DNA from: Atherix ibis
Lineage: Eukaryota > Arthropoda > Insecta > Diptera > Athericidae
Direction of reading: 5' to 3'
Length of the DNA: 64,000 bases
NCBI GenBank assembly: GCA_958298945.1
Contig: CATQJD010000001.1
Coordinates: forward strand, 2,232,770-2,296,769
Positions 23,190 through 33,615 of this stretch are shown here, piece by piece. Below the pieces are notes generated by a model that saw only the letters and a program-made list of their open reading frames with translations, did not search any database and was not told the origin of the DNA. Within the stretch, counting starts at the first letter, position 1, and the number at the start of each line of letters is the position of its first letter. A program made the translations under genes and the position numbers.

Positions 23190-23870
23190 TTAAAGAAAGT
23201 AATTCTCCTTTTAAATCGGCTCTGTGGATTGTAGCAATGAAAAAGGAATGGAGGATTGTCATCGACTATAGAAAGCACAAAGAAATAACGGTGGATAATA
23301 AATTTCCCATTATGGAAAAATTGGTTGTAAGTAGCAAAAAGGAAAATTTTGTACTTCTAGCTACTCGCAGCTACTCTTGCTCGCACAAATGAGTAGTTCG
23401 CATGAGTAGTTACGCATACAATTTACAGTAGGGGGATTTTAGCTCCCAAAATGAAAATAGATGGCTTAGCGGGTTTGTCGGTTATGTTGACACAGTATTG
23501 TTTATGTGTGTGTTTTTATTGTTTATAGGTAAATAAACTCAGTATTGTTGTTGACTATTTTGAGGTTATATTTTACTTCTATCAGTAAATATTGCGTTCC
23601 ATTGGGCAACTACTTACAAGTACTTGTGAGTAGCAAAATTGTCCCAATGGAATACAGCTAATATTGTACAAACCCTCACAAAGGATTTTCGTCTGCTCTT
23701 AATCAAAGAGGAGAGTCGAGAAACACATTATAAAATCGCAAGAATGCCGTTTGGTTGCAAAAATTACCCATCCACATTTCATCGTTTGATGATCAAGTCA
23801 GAGCTTTTGGAATATATAAATATAAATACGTTGTTTATTTCGACGATATACTCATTTTAAAAACCGCACT
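23190..23870 (+). pseudogene. Gypsy reverse transcriptase split by a MITE
   Basis: First part (23,190-23,335) reads QIKESNSPFKSALWIVAMKK, WRIVIDYRKHKE and VDNKFPIMEKLV. The second (23,660-23,870) resumes with EESRETHYKIARMPFGCKNYPSTFHRLM and NTLFISTIYSF-like code where the catalytic box should be (a nearby frame gives YVVYFDDILIL). Motifs fit the 17.6/gypsy side of Ty3/gypsy, distinct from the 412-like copies. Confidence 0.7.
23336..23659 (+). mobile_element. Harbinger-family MITE inserted in gypsy RT
   Basis: Shares internal code with the Harbinger element at 57,569-58,892 (gttacgcatacaatttac, then a gcgggtttgt-ggttatgttga block) and with the MITE at 61,992-62,360. The right end reads caaaattgtcccaatggaat then acagct, matching family termini. 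The left terminus is damaged (about 10 bp missing in the inverted repeat), so the exact start is uncertain. Confidence 0.65.
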
Positions 23871-23914
23871 TAGCTATACAGAAAATTTTTAATAAATTTA
23901 GACAACATAGTGTT

Positions 23915-24470
23915 GAGGGTGGTTCATATTATTATTATTATTTATAGATGGGTCACGGAAATCTAACAATTTCCAGCCCAATGTTAGACTGCGTTAGCTG
24001 GCCAACGAGAATATAAATAAAGTGGTCTTTCATAAATATTTGACAATTTTATTTTGATTCTCTTATAATTAAGTTAGACTATTTATACAAAATTGATTAT
24101 AATCCGTCAATTCAATTATGCATTAATGGCAGAAATATAAATTTGTTCCATCCTGAGCTCGACAAAATATGGAAATTTATATTTGCTGACTTTAATTTTA
24201 ATAAATATATGCTGATTTTATTCTTGATAATTATTTAATGATTCGATTTTAATAAATGCATCATAATAAATTAGTTCACTGTTTCGTCATTTATTATTAT
24301 TCATGTGTGCACTTCATATGGTATAAACACGGAACAAGTCAACGACCAGATCATGGAGATCCATAATTACTGATTTCGCTTTTAAATTAAACGAAGATCA
24401 ATTCTGCATACAATTACATGGTTAGTACAATTACTTCCAAATAAGTATACTGCATCCTAGTTACTAAAAA
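23915..24470 (+). repeat. Unclassified interspersed repeat R, copy 1
   Basis: Aligns along some 500 bp, at about 70-75% by eye, with the reverse complement of 52,075-52,560. Shared landmarks include a start like ggtggttcatattattatta, the tgctgattttattcttgata block, cttcatatggtata and caacgaccaga. No coding sequence. Class unknown. Confidence 0.6.
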
Positions 24471-24479
24471 AATGTTATT

Positions 24480-25190
24480 CAAGAAAACAAAATAATAAAA
24501 TTAGTTTTAAACGAAATTGATCGTCGTCTGGTGTTGCTGATGTCGTACATTTGCTTACATTATTTTAACATTAAATCATTATGGTATTTATGTTAAAATT
24601 TAATATCCTGTTCATTTATTGATTTTTATATTTATTCATTTGCTTACTTTAAGCTTGTTTATACATTTGTTTCTCACATATTGAAATATAAATAATTATT
24701 ATTTTGTCACTATGCGGGCATTTCCTTTTTATACAATTATGTATATCTTTAGTTAATTATACATTTATTTCATATACATACCATACATTTGCTTTTACAT
24801 TTAATTATTTTTTATCTTAATTTCTCATTAGAATTGTTATTTGAAAAGTGGACAATTGTTCTTTTATTTTTAATTATTCATACATTTATTTCATAAATAT
24901 TTTTATTTAATTAATACGTTTATTTTAACTTTTACATATTCATTTTTAATTGTTACTTAAGTAGTGGGTATTTGTATTTTAAACTCTTGTGTTCGTGTTA
25001 TGTTTTGCATCGTTTATCAAATTTATTTTGTTTTCCGAATTTACTTCTTCTATGGTACACAAGACTTCGTGGGGACTTTCAATATTGCTGCGATTTTTAG
25101 ATACACTAGATAATTTGCGTTGATCACCAAAGGATTTGCAGTTTTATCATCATGCTACTTTTGTTTTAACTTTGCTCGCGTGACTCTATC
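24480..25190 (-). repeat. Probable 3' end/LTR zone of gypsy C
   Basis: AT-rich stretch downstream (minus strand) of the integrase of gypsy C. No motif of its own; assigned by position only. Confidence 0.35.
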
Positions 25191-25194
25191 TTTC

Positions 25195-26075
25195 GGTATT
25201 TTTTGTACCCTTTTTAGTTTAAGCTGAAGTTTCGTCACATAGTCACCTATGCTATAAAATATGCTCGGTTCAGCTTTACTTATAATTTTTAGAATGGATG
25301 CATTTCTACCGCAAACGAGCTCCAATGGACTATATTTAGTCTCCGTATGTAGGGATGTATAATACGCAAAATGTAATGGGATATCTAATCATTTCAGTTA
25401 TCATCTGCGAATGACAAAAGCTATTCGTTAAGCGTTTGGTGGTTTATTTCAATCCAGGCAAATGTTTCATAATGAAACGGTGTTAACATTCTATGATTGA
25501 TGTTCATCTTACATAAGTTTCTAAATAGCTCCTTGTTTAACTCTGTACCTTTATTGGTCTTAAACGTTTTGAAACATTCGTTTTTTAATATATATTTTAC
25601 GGCAATGCTTTTCGTAATTGCGATAGCTTATTATGACTCCATCGGGAATACTTCTATATTTTTCATAAGATCGCACGGTATCGTCAGGATACATCTACAT
25701 CAGTAAGATGGTCTTAGTGGTCCCACTGTATCTACTGATACAATTTCTAAGCTATTATTAGGAGTTTCCGTTATTTTTAAGGATTCTTTTATGTGTTTGT
25801 CAAATTTATATTTTAAACAATTTTCGCAATTATTAATGTATTGCTTGCTTAAGCATTTTGCTCATGTTTTTTCATATATGATGCTGCTTTAGTTTAGCAA
25901 TACATCGGTTTATACCATTATATCCTCCGTGTGAAGTTGAATAATACTCCCTTATCAGTCCGATCATTTGTTTATCAACCGTTATTTTCAACGGTTTATA
26001 TAGTGGTATCCGTAACGGATTGATATTTGCCTTTCTCAATATCATTCCTTTTTTTATTAGATACTTTAAATTCAT
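25195..26075 (-). pseudogene. Integrase of 412-like gypsy C
   Basis: N-terminal finger: open frame 25,872-26,075 ends IREYYSTSHGGYNGINRC then IAKLKQHHI, followed by YINNCENCLKYKF. Core residues: IVSVDTVGPLRPS (Asp), CFKTFKTNKGTELNKELFRN (second position now Asn in TNKGTE), INHQTLNE (Glu). Close to gypsy A and B integrases. The RT region that should lie upstream (higher coordinates) is missing between 26,075 and 26,340. Confidence 0.8.
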
Positions 26076-26196
26076 TAAATTTAATATAATAAAATTCTCG
26101 TTATCATATGCGAGTGCAAATTCTGCATTTTTTTAAATTATAGCCGTTTTATTTTTCTAATGTTTGAAATAGATGTTCATTCCGATGTGTCTCATC

Positions 26197-26309
26197 ACTG
26201 TACATTCCCATGTACAGGACAGCCAAACCGCCTGAGCAGATGGATGCGAAAGCGTCTGGCGAGGTTTGGTTGCGCTTTAGCATAAAATACATACAATACA
26301 TACATTCCC
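26197..26309. mobile_element. SINE-like insert flanked by 12-bp direct repeats
   Basis: A 113-bp stretch clearly richer in G+C than its surroundings lies between exact 12-bp repeats ATGTGTCTCATC (26,185-26,196 and 26,310-26,321). It ends in a simple tail (taaaatacatacaatacata). Flanks, length and tail suggest a SINE. I could not identify convincing Pol III A and B boxes, so class is inferred. Confidence 0.4.
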
Positions 26310-26339
26310 ATGTGTCTCATCCTAAGCACCATTTCAGTT

Positions 26340-26588
26340 TCACTTCGGGTTATATTTTGTTTGGAAATAGTGTTTGATTACAAAGGAGTTGTAAATATCG
26401 CCTCTCTTTTGTATTACTATAGTTTCTACACCGACGTTTATTTCTAGGGTAGATGTTTCATAAGCAATCTCTGCCGAATATTTTACTTGGAAATTTCTTT
26501 CTATTATGCCATTTATGAATATTGACAGGTTATAGTAGATTATGTAAAACTCATGATTTATTGCTGTACCCACATATAATATCTTCAT
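26340..26588 (-). pseudogene. Protease-region fragment of gypsy C
   Basis: Reads INHEFYIIYYNLSIFINGII then VKYSAEIAYETSTLEI, matching 17,580-17,690 of gypsy A. It is the last part of the protease domain; the active site is not seen. Confidence 0.6.
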
Positions 26589-26699
26589 ATTTCCTTATTT
26601 CCTTTAAACATTGAAATGTCTATTAGAAACGTTAATGGTTGTTCCGTTCTACTATTTATTAATTTCTTTAAATCTTGATCATTTTCATTTATAAGAATA

Positions 26700-26960
26700 T
26701 TTTTATTTTTTGTTCGGAGCTCCGTGTTTAGTTTAAATTAATTTGCTTATTGTGAATTCTTATACTATGATTAGTATTATTTTTATAAATAATTATACCC
26801 ATTACTAAAAGTATTATAATTATTATTGTTCTTGGCATACTAATTATTATTATTTTGCCCATTATTATATATATTATTATTATTTTTTTATGTCCATTAT
26901 AATTATTATTTTCATATTCAGTATTATATTTAGTTTAGTTTCCAAAATGTATATTTCTAT
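26700..26960 (-). pseudogene. Asn-rich Gag tail of gypsy C
   Basis: On the minus strand AAT/AAC codons dominate, followed by CAAATTAATTTAAAC and the cggagctccga motif, as at 17,240-17,345 in gypsy A. Confidence 0.5.
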
Positions 26961-26969
26961 TATTATTAT

Positions 26970-27620
26970 AACTAGCTATAATCCGTCAAAAACAACGGTG
27001 CCAAATGCTGCAGAGTCTTGACGTTGGCAAGCCGCCCATGCTTGTTGTCACTTCTAATTCATTCGCAACTTGCGCTCTTAATGCATTATTTAGAAAGTAC
27101 ATTAAATTATTTTCAAATAAATTTAATTACTATTTACAATTTAATTTTAAATGCAATGAAAAGTAAACTTTCATGTCTGTATAAACTGCTGCACTGAAAA
27201 CGCACACTTAACTAGTTAACTTACTTAACAAACAAACAAATTCACTTACCAAATAAATACAAATAATCTCAAATGTGTATATTTAATTAGTAGTGTCTTT
27301 ACCCAAATTCACCGTTTGACAGGTTATTTTTAATAAATCGTCTTCCAATAATATTTTAATAACCGAAATTCACGGCTTGATAGTTTTTTTTAAAAACAAA
27401 TTACCGTTCAAACTCCAGGTCTGCACTTAAAAGTTTACTTAAAAGAAAATAACAGCACCAACTATTAGTTACACATAGTTGCGTAGTTTGCTAACAGCGC
27501 CATTTATTTATATTAGTTAGAAATAAAACGTTACGGATAAAATGTTAGGACCAGACATACGACCGCAATTATATATATGATCATATTTTTTCATATAATT
27601 TGTGGGAGTGTTGAAATAAG
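26970..27620. other. AT-rich stretch, nothing firm
   Basis: Low-complexity sequence between the gypsy C Gag tail and a possible Gag start. Two related lines (caaattcaccgtttgacagg / gaaattcacggcttgatag at 27,305 and 27,366) hint at an internal duplication. Confidence 0.35.
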
Positions 27621-27629
27621 CTTGGGAAT

Positions 27630-27965
27630 AATTGGTTTCAATTTCTATTGCCAATTTACGGCTTCTTAAAAGCTTGTACGTCTAGCTGCATTTATTGTGG
27701 CTTGGTATCTGTAATTAACACCCTTTTTGAAAGTTTTAAAGGCCAGTCCATCATTATTTTTTTTATAGTACGACTATCTATGCCATTTGTTCCCATTTGT
27801 TATTTGAATAGTTTTTATCTCAGAGATTGTTATTGAAATCTTATTTTCAAATGCTTCAATTCGCATATTGTCTTGGGGAGTAGCTTTCAATCTAGTTTGG
27901 AGGCTATAATGATTGCTCGATTGTATTTTCGAGTAATCATTATTAAAAATTGAAAACACAATCAT
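27630..27965 (-). pseudogene. Possible Gag N-terminal region of gypsy C
   Basis: Minus-strand frame 27,774-27,965 (SLQTRLKATPQDNMRIEAFE ...) continues after a shift into ATINAARRTSFLKS. It lies where gag would start in gypsy C and has Gag-like helical, polar composition. No family motif, so the call is positional. Confidence 0.35.
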
Positions 27966-28129
27966 TATTTTTATTTTATTATTTTAATATTCTCCAATTA
28001 TTATTATTTTTATTTTGTTTAATACTGACACAATTATTGTCTATTTTATTTTAATATTCACACAATTATTATTTTTATTTTATGTAAGCAACCGTTATTT
28101 TTTTAAATTTTTATTACTGGTAACATCAT

Positions 28130-28390
28130 TTAACAACTGACTTAAGCAACTATAAAAACTAACTAACTTACAATCTAACGTAAACTATTTCTATCACATC
28201 TCGATTTTTAAAAAAAAAGTAATTATATTTATTCCGTTTCATTGAATGCGGTGTATCAATGCGCCGCAGTATATACTATCTGTAGTACACACTGTAGGCA
28301 TCGATCAACAACATCACTCACTCTCCGAAAATGCGGAGTCACGGGGGCAAAATTGACCCAAATTTTTAGTGATCATCGAATTACTCATAT
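28130..28390 (-). repeat. LTR and 3' leader of CsRn1-like gypsy (minus)
   Basis: Follows the integrase tail on the minus strand. A likely LTR runs from about 28,316 (tgatgttgttgatcgatgcc) down to about 28,136 (ending taagtca). Copy at 22,530-22,795 is nearly identical. The 5' LTR was not found. Confidence 0.55.
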
Positions 28391-28411
28391 GAGCGGGCTT
28401 CAACCTGTCCA

Positions 28412-29400
28412 CTAAAATATTCTTACCGTATTGCCGATCTGTACTCCGAATTTTTTCATTCTATAGGGCCCCTGATAAGGTGGTGTTAAGGAAGATATTT
28501 TCCTATCTATCCGGATAAAAACATGAGAACATCTTTTAAGTTCATTCATTATAAAAAAATTTACATTTGCGTTATGATGGCGGTTGGTTTGTGTCATCTC
28601 TGGCAATGTGTCCTTAAGCTGTTGAAGCGTTGTGGCTGCTGGAACCATTGCTGAAGGAATAGCAAAATCTCCTACGATTCTTAAGGCTTGACCGTAAACT
28701 AACTCGGCTGCAGATCATTTCAAGTCCTCTTTGACTGAGGTGCGAAAACCCAACAATAATAATGCCAATTTATCTGTCCAGTTGCTTTGTTATCGTTAAT
28801 TTTGAGCGCATCTTTAAGCTGTATGTAAAAACGTTTAACTAAGCCATTGCTCTGGGAATGACATGCGCTAGTTCATAGCCTGTGGGTCACGATTGCCTTA
28901 GTCAGCTAGTTAAAAACTTGTGACTAATGGTTTTGCCTTAGTCTGTTGTTATTGTCAGCGAACTCTAAAACTAGCAACAAAATTTTGAATAAAAATTCTA
29001 GCAATTTTGAGCCGTACTCTCCCTAATTAGTATTGCTTTGAGCCATCTGCTATATATGTGTATGCCCACTATTGTCAGTATACAGGACTTACTGTTCGAA
29101 ATACTCGTAGATAATGGCTCAACATTATCCGTATGCACATTTCGGAAACGTGTTTTCAGAATTGGTGTGCCGATTAACTTTATTCTCTTGGCAAATCATG
29201 CATCGTTTAGTCCACGCATTTATTTCAGTGTTCATGTGAGGGCAATAATATCTTTCCGAGATAAGCTTTCTTGTTGCTCTAATACACGGATGCGAAAGAT
29301 TGTATAGTTGCTCGAATATCCATTTTCATATAGATGAAGGCAGAACTGGACGCATAGTCTTGAAATTAGAGTTCGAGAAAGTACACAATTTTAAATAATT
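28412..29400 (-). pseudogene. Integrase of CsRn1-like gypsy (minus)
   Basis: H2C2 finger: LISERYYCPHMNTEINAWTK then CMICQENKVNRHT (about 29,180-29,290). Core end: HSQSNGLVKRFYIQLKDALK (catalytic Glu replaced by Lys) at about 28,820-28,870. C-terminal frame 28,412-28,648: TLQQLKDTLPEMTQTN, HVFIRIDRKISSLTPPYQGPY. The plus-strand frame 29,038-29,307 is a shadow. Several stops between blocks. Confidence 0.8.
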
Positions 29401-29479
29401 GGCACAATCATTTTCAATTAAATTCTGTATTTCTCTGTCTTCGTGCTATAGGGCAGAACATTTTTGTGGTTCTAAATGA

Positions 29480-30060
29480 AATTAATTTTTGTTATCTATT
29501 TCTTCAATGAACATGCGTGATAAAGAATCGACAATCTGATATATACTGCCTTTGATGTATTGTATATTCCCATTGAACTGCGAAATATAATTAAGATGTC
29601 TGATCGATCGTGGAATATCCTCTGATTTAGAGTTAATAGATTTAATCAAAGGTTTATGATCAGTGAAAATGTCTAAAGGTCTTCCTTTCAACCAGTGCCG
29701 AAATCGTTTCAGTCATGTGTTGCTAAAAGTTCTTTATCAAACGTGCAATAATTAACTTCCTTTTTTTTAGCTTGAGAGTAAAAAGCTAATAGATGGGCAA
29801 TATTATCTTCGTTATGTTAAAGTTAATACCGCACCAATAGCTACATTAGACGCATCCACAACTTCTAATTAAGGATGTACATTTAGAGCATCCTAGTCAA
29901 AAGTATTTAGCTTCTGTTGTCATGGTCAGCGACGGAGTCGTATATGATGGTGTTTGTGGCTTAAATGGTTCCGCAATCTTCTCTAAATCGGTAACACTGC
30001 TTCAAAAATCACACGAATTGCGTTCACGTTGCTCCAGGCTCATCTTATGCCTCTTATCCT
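29480..30060 (-). pseudogene. RT end and RNase H of CsRn1-like gypsy (minus)
   Basis: Open frame 29,482-29,691: GRPLDIFTDHKPLIKSIN, RSIRHLNYISQFNGNIQYIK, QIVDSLSRM, the RNase H end with the TDHKPL and VDSLSR motifs. Upstream in other frames: VDASNVAIGAVLTL (TDAS-type start) and CTFDKELLATHD. A run up to about 30,060 (LEKIAEPFKPQTPS) fits the RT-RNase H tether. Confidence 0.75.
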
Positions 30061-30479
30061 CTCTTGACAACGCTTGACGACATTAAATGGTAAATTAAGA
30101 ACGACTTCTGCAACGCTCATATTTGCAGCGTTAAATTTCTTCATAACTGAGGGGCAGTAAAAATTTTTTTTTTAAGAATTAAAAATTTCACCACTTATCC
30201 AACCCAACGCCCTTTGAAAATAAAACCTCAATTGGCAACCCATTAGAAAAGGCTATTTTGCTCCGCACAATACTTTTTGCATCTTCCTCTCTTCCAGATT
30301 GTACTTCGCCTCCATTTATATTAGAGCGCGTTAAATTTTCGATGTGACAAATCATTTTCTCATTCGTACAGTAGAAAAGTACTTTTCACGTATCTTTTTC
30401 TTTTTCGCGTAGATGGAAAACACCATTTATTCAACCAGTCAAAAAAAATGTGAGACTTCTTCCCCTTCGCACTAACTTC

Positions 30480-30830
30480 CGTTTACTCTAAATTCATGGA
30501 CACTATGATAAACCATCACCTAATGAAATATCTTGAATCAAGGAATCTCCTCAGCGATCGTCCATATGGTCTCCGTAGCAAAACAATCCACTGGTGATTT
30601 GGTGGCATATCTAGACGAAAAATGGAAACACACTCTTCGTTTTTCTGGGGAGTGAAGGATTATTGCACTTGAAAATAAGTCTGCAGTTGCCAGAGTTTGG
30701 CATCAAGCATATGGTATAAACAATGTCCTCCTTAAATGGATTAAAAGCTACCTTTCGAACTGTTTAAAACAAGTTACTGTCACAACAAATTTTATCTCCA
30801 ACTCTTTCTCTTGTTTTCACATATAGACAA
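30480..30830 (+). pseudogene. LINE reverse transcriptase fragment
   Basis: Reads LMKYLESRNLLSDRPYGL-like code, STGDLVAYLDEKWKHTLRFS, then ALENKSAVARVWHQAYGINN and LLKWIKSYLSN. These are RT motifs 2-3 of CR1/Jockey-type LINEs (GFR...STGDLL...DxxxAFDRVWH) with the catalytic block degraded. No endonuclease or 3' end nearby. Confidence 0.6.
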
Positions 30831-30959
30831 TATATTACTATAGAGCTCGAAGAACACAGTGGAATTTAATACTTCCAAAGCACAGCGAAATCTCCTGTTT
30901 CCAAAGCGACACGAAATCTCCAACCATTCTTGTGAATGGCTCTTGCATAACTGGAAACG

Positions 30960-31542
30960 AAAAATTTGCCCTTCTTGATATGTATGTTAATTACAACAGC
31001 ATATTGGCGATCCTATTGAACGGGCTAAACTTAAGGACCTCAGAAGAACAAATGGAGATGAGAAATCTATGCACGAAATACCACGATGCATTTCACGCAG
31101 AAATATAGATTATCTCATACTCATATTGATCAAATCAATAAGCAATTTCAAAAATTAATAGATGATATATTCGAGCCATCAGTAAGAGAAAAAGTGGAAA
31201 AGATCGCTAACGATAAATACCTGTTAACACGCCCAGATGGCGTCCTAGATAAACTAGGAGCGGCAAAATTCTTCTGCACCCTTGACAAGTTCATTGTATC
31301 ATATAGAATTTGAAAGGGAATAGAGGCCACAAACTGCTTTTTCAACTAATAGAGGCCATTATCATTTTAAAAGGTTACCCTTTGGTCTAAAGAAATCTAT
31401 CAATAGTTTTCAGTGCAAGCTATCCATTTATATACGTGGATGATATCATAGTCTTTGGTTCACACCTACGAAACCATAATAAAAACCTAGAACGGGTATT
31501 CAAAAGACTAAGAGAGTATAATTTCAAATTGAATCCCGAAAA
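30960..31542 (+). pseudogene. Reverse transcriptase of 412-like gypsy B
   Basis: Begins with MRNLCTKYHDAFH, then FTQKYRLSHTHIDQINKQFQ and DDIFEPSV. An internal deletion joins this to EKIANDKYLLTRPDGVLDKL and AAKFFCTLDKFIV. After shifts come FKRLPFGLKKS and a YVDDI box (about 31,435-31,450), then HNKNLERVFKRLREYNFKLN. Sister of gypsy A, same strand. Confidence 0.8.
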
Positions 31543-32045
31543 ATGCTGATTTCTACAATAAAAACGGAAGTAATTTATCTAGTACACTTATTAACTGCGA
31601 ATAAAGTAAAAACAGATCCAAAGAATAATGCGATTGACAGTTACGCCGTACTGAAGAACGCAGATGAAGTAAAAAGGTTCATAGCTTTCTGCAATTATTA
31701 CAGACGGTTCATACCAAAATTTGCAGAAACAGCCAAACCACTCTACCATTTAACAAATAAAAATATATTGTTTGAATGGACAAATGAATGCACAATCGCA
31801 TTCAATCAATTGAGAAAACTACTAATAGGCCCACCCTTACTTCAATATACCCACTTTGACAAAGCATTCATCATAACTACTGATGGATCTGATTGTGCCC
31901 TGAGAGCTGTTCTGTGACAGTGAAAAATTTAGAATATATAGTAAGGTCAATAGCATACGCCAGCAGAACTCTAAATAAACACGAGCTTAACAAGCCAATT
32001 ATTGAGAAAGAGCTGCTAAGTATACATTGAGATATATATCATTTT
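31543..32045 (+). pseudogene. RT thumb and RNase H of gypsy B
   Basis: 124-codon frame 31,543-31,917: TEVIYLVHLLTANKVKTDPK, NADEVKRFIAFCNYYRRFIP, FEWTNECTIAFNQLRKLL, FIITTDGSDCALRAVL with the RNase H TDGS motif. A stop precedes SIAYASRTLNKHELNKPIIE-like code. Best preserved stretch of this domain in the window. Confidence 0.85.
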
Positions 32046-32299
32046 TCATTTTATAAATGTACTCACCCGTGAAGTAAAGTTTGAAATTTTACAATTAAAA
32101 TTAATGGTAAATATAAAATAGGGAACCCTTATATATGGAAATGCACTTCAGTTTCGGATACAAGAAATGTGAAATGTATCCAATTTAAGAAGATAAATGA
32201 GCCCAATATTATGAACAAAATAAAAATAAGAACGCCAAGACACTTGAAAATGAAAAAATACCAGCAACAAAAAAGAAGATGGAAAGGATCTTATAATAA

Positions 32300-33290
32300 A
32301 TTTTAACGGGAATACGGCAGATCAAATTGTGATGATTCTGCAGAAACTAATAAAACACACTGGCGGACTAAAAATATATGAATTAAGTCTCGCATGCAGT
32401 GATGCAATATTTTAAGAATTCTAAAATATCTCCCCTGCGCATACTATTATATAAACCGCCCTTGAGAAGAACGAATAATGATGAAATGAAAGCAATTATA
32501 AAGGGGACCACAATGCCATAAAAATATGCTAAACGAAAGCAGCATTATGTATGGAAGAACATGAACGAAACGGTTAAGCAATATATAAATAATTACGAAA
32601 ATTGATCAAAGAATAAACTTGTTAAAAATATAATTGAACCTTTGCAAATAACGAAAACTCCAGTAGCTTTGACATTGTATCGAAAGATACAGTTACACCA
32701 CAAAGACCATCGAGTGGATACAGATAACAATCCTGACCATGCTGTGTGGAGCTTACGAAATATATATAGAAGCATTGCCCATGGAATCAAAAGATATAAC
32801 AGTAGGTGAAAACTCTGAGGAAAAATATATTTTAAGATGCGGATTACTTAAAATGCTAAAACAAGCAAAGGTACAGAGTTTAACAACCAGCTATTTAAGA
32901 TTTTGTGTAATATGATAAAATGCCAAAAATTGCATCATGAAACTCTTGGCTCGATTAAAAGAAACCACCGAACGCTTAATGAATACCTTTTGTCATTCGC
33001 AGATGACAACTGGAGTGAATGGATACCCCGTTATGTTTTTCCATACAATACGACTCCACATACAGAGACTTAATATAGTCCGTTTGAGCTCATATACGGA
33101 AAACTGCATCCGTCCTAAAAACTATAAATAACACGAAGCGAAGATACTATATAGCATAGATGATTATGTGGCGGAGCTTCAGCTAAAATTAAAAAGGGCA
33201 GAAGGAATAGCAAAAGATTCATATGAACGAAAATTAAACAAAACCAGCATGGTGAAATTGCAAGTCCTTCCTCGTTCAACGTAAATAATC
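32300..33290 (+). pseudogene. Integrase of gypsy B
   Basis: Degenerate finger at 32,500-32,620. Core: SFDIVSKDTVTPQRPSSGYR (first Asp), LGSIKRNHRTLNEYLLSFAD (Glu motif), YNTTPHTET and SPFELIYGKLHPS, spread over three frames, then VAELQLKLKRAEGIAKDSYE. Many frame changes. It ends just before a perfect hairpin at 33,311. Confidence 0.75.
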
Positions 33291-33310
33291 TAGTGAGATT
33301 AATAATAAGA

Positions 33311-33360
33311 GTTTGGACTCTTATTTATTCTATACTCTTAGAATAAATAAGAGTCCAAAC
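33311..33360. repeat. Perfect 22-bp inverted repeat
   Basis: Arms 33,311-33,332 and 33,339-33,360 are exact complements around a 6-bp loop. It is at the 3' end of gypsy B. It could act as a terminator-like hairpin in RNA, but its resemblance to the other local foldbacks makes a mutational origin more likely. Confidence 0.9.
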
Positions 33361-33615
33361 GAAGGACCCTATTGCATAATTCAATGAAATGGGGTAAATT
33401 CAAAAATTAAAATTGGAAATCATATAAGGATGGTACATAATAATAATTTGAAGAAAAATATGTGCACTATACCACAAATTTTTTTTTTTTTCGGATATTT
33501 ACAACTACAACATAGTAATAAGCAAATTAGAGCAATAGTATTCATTAGCTTGAAAGGTTGTGGGGAGTAAACATCCAATGAAGTTCCTCGTGTTAGCGTG
33601 TGTTTCTGTTAAGTC

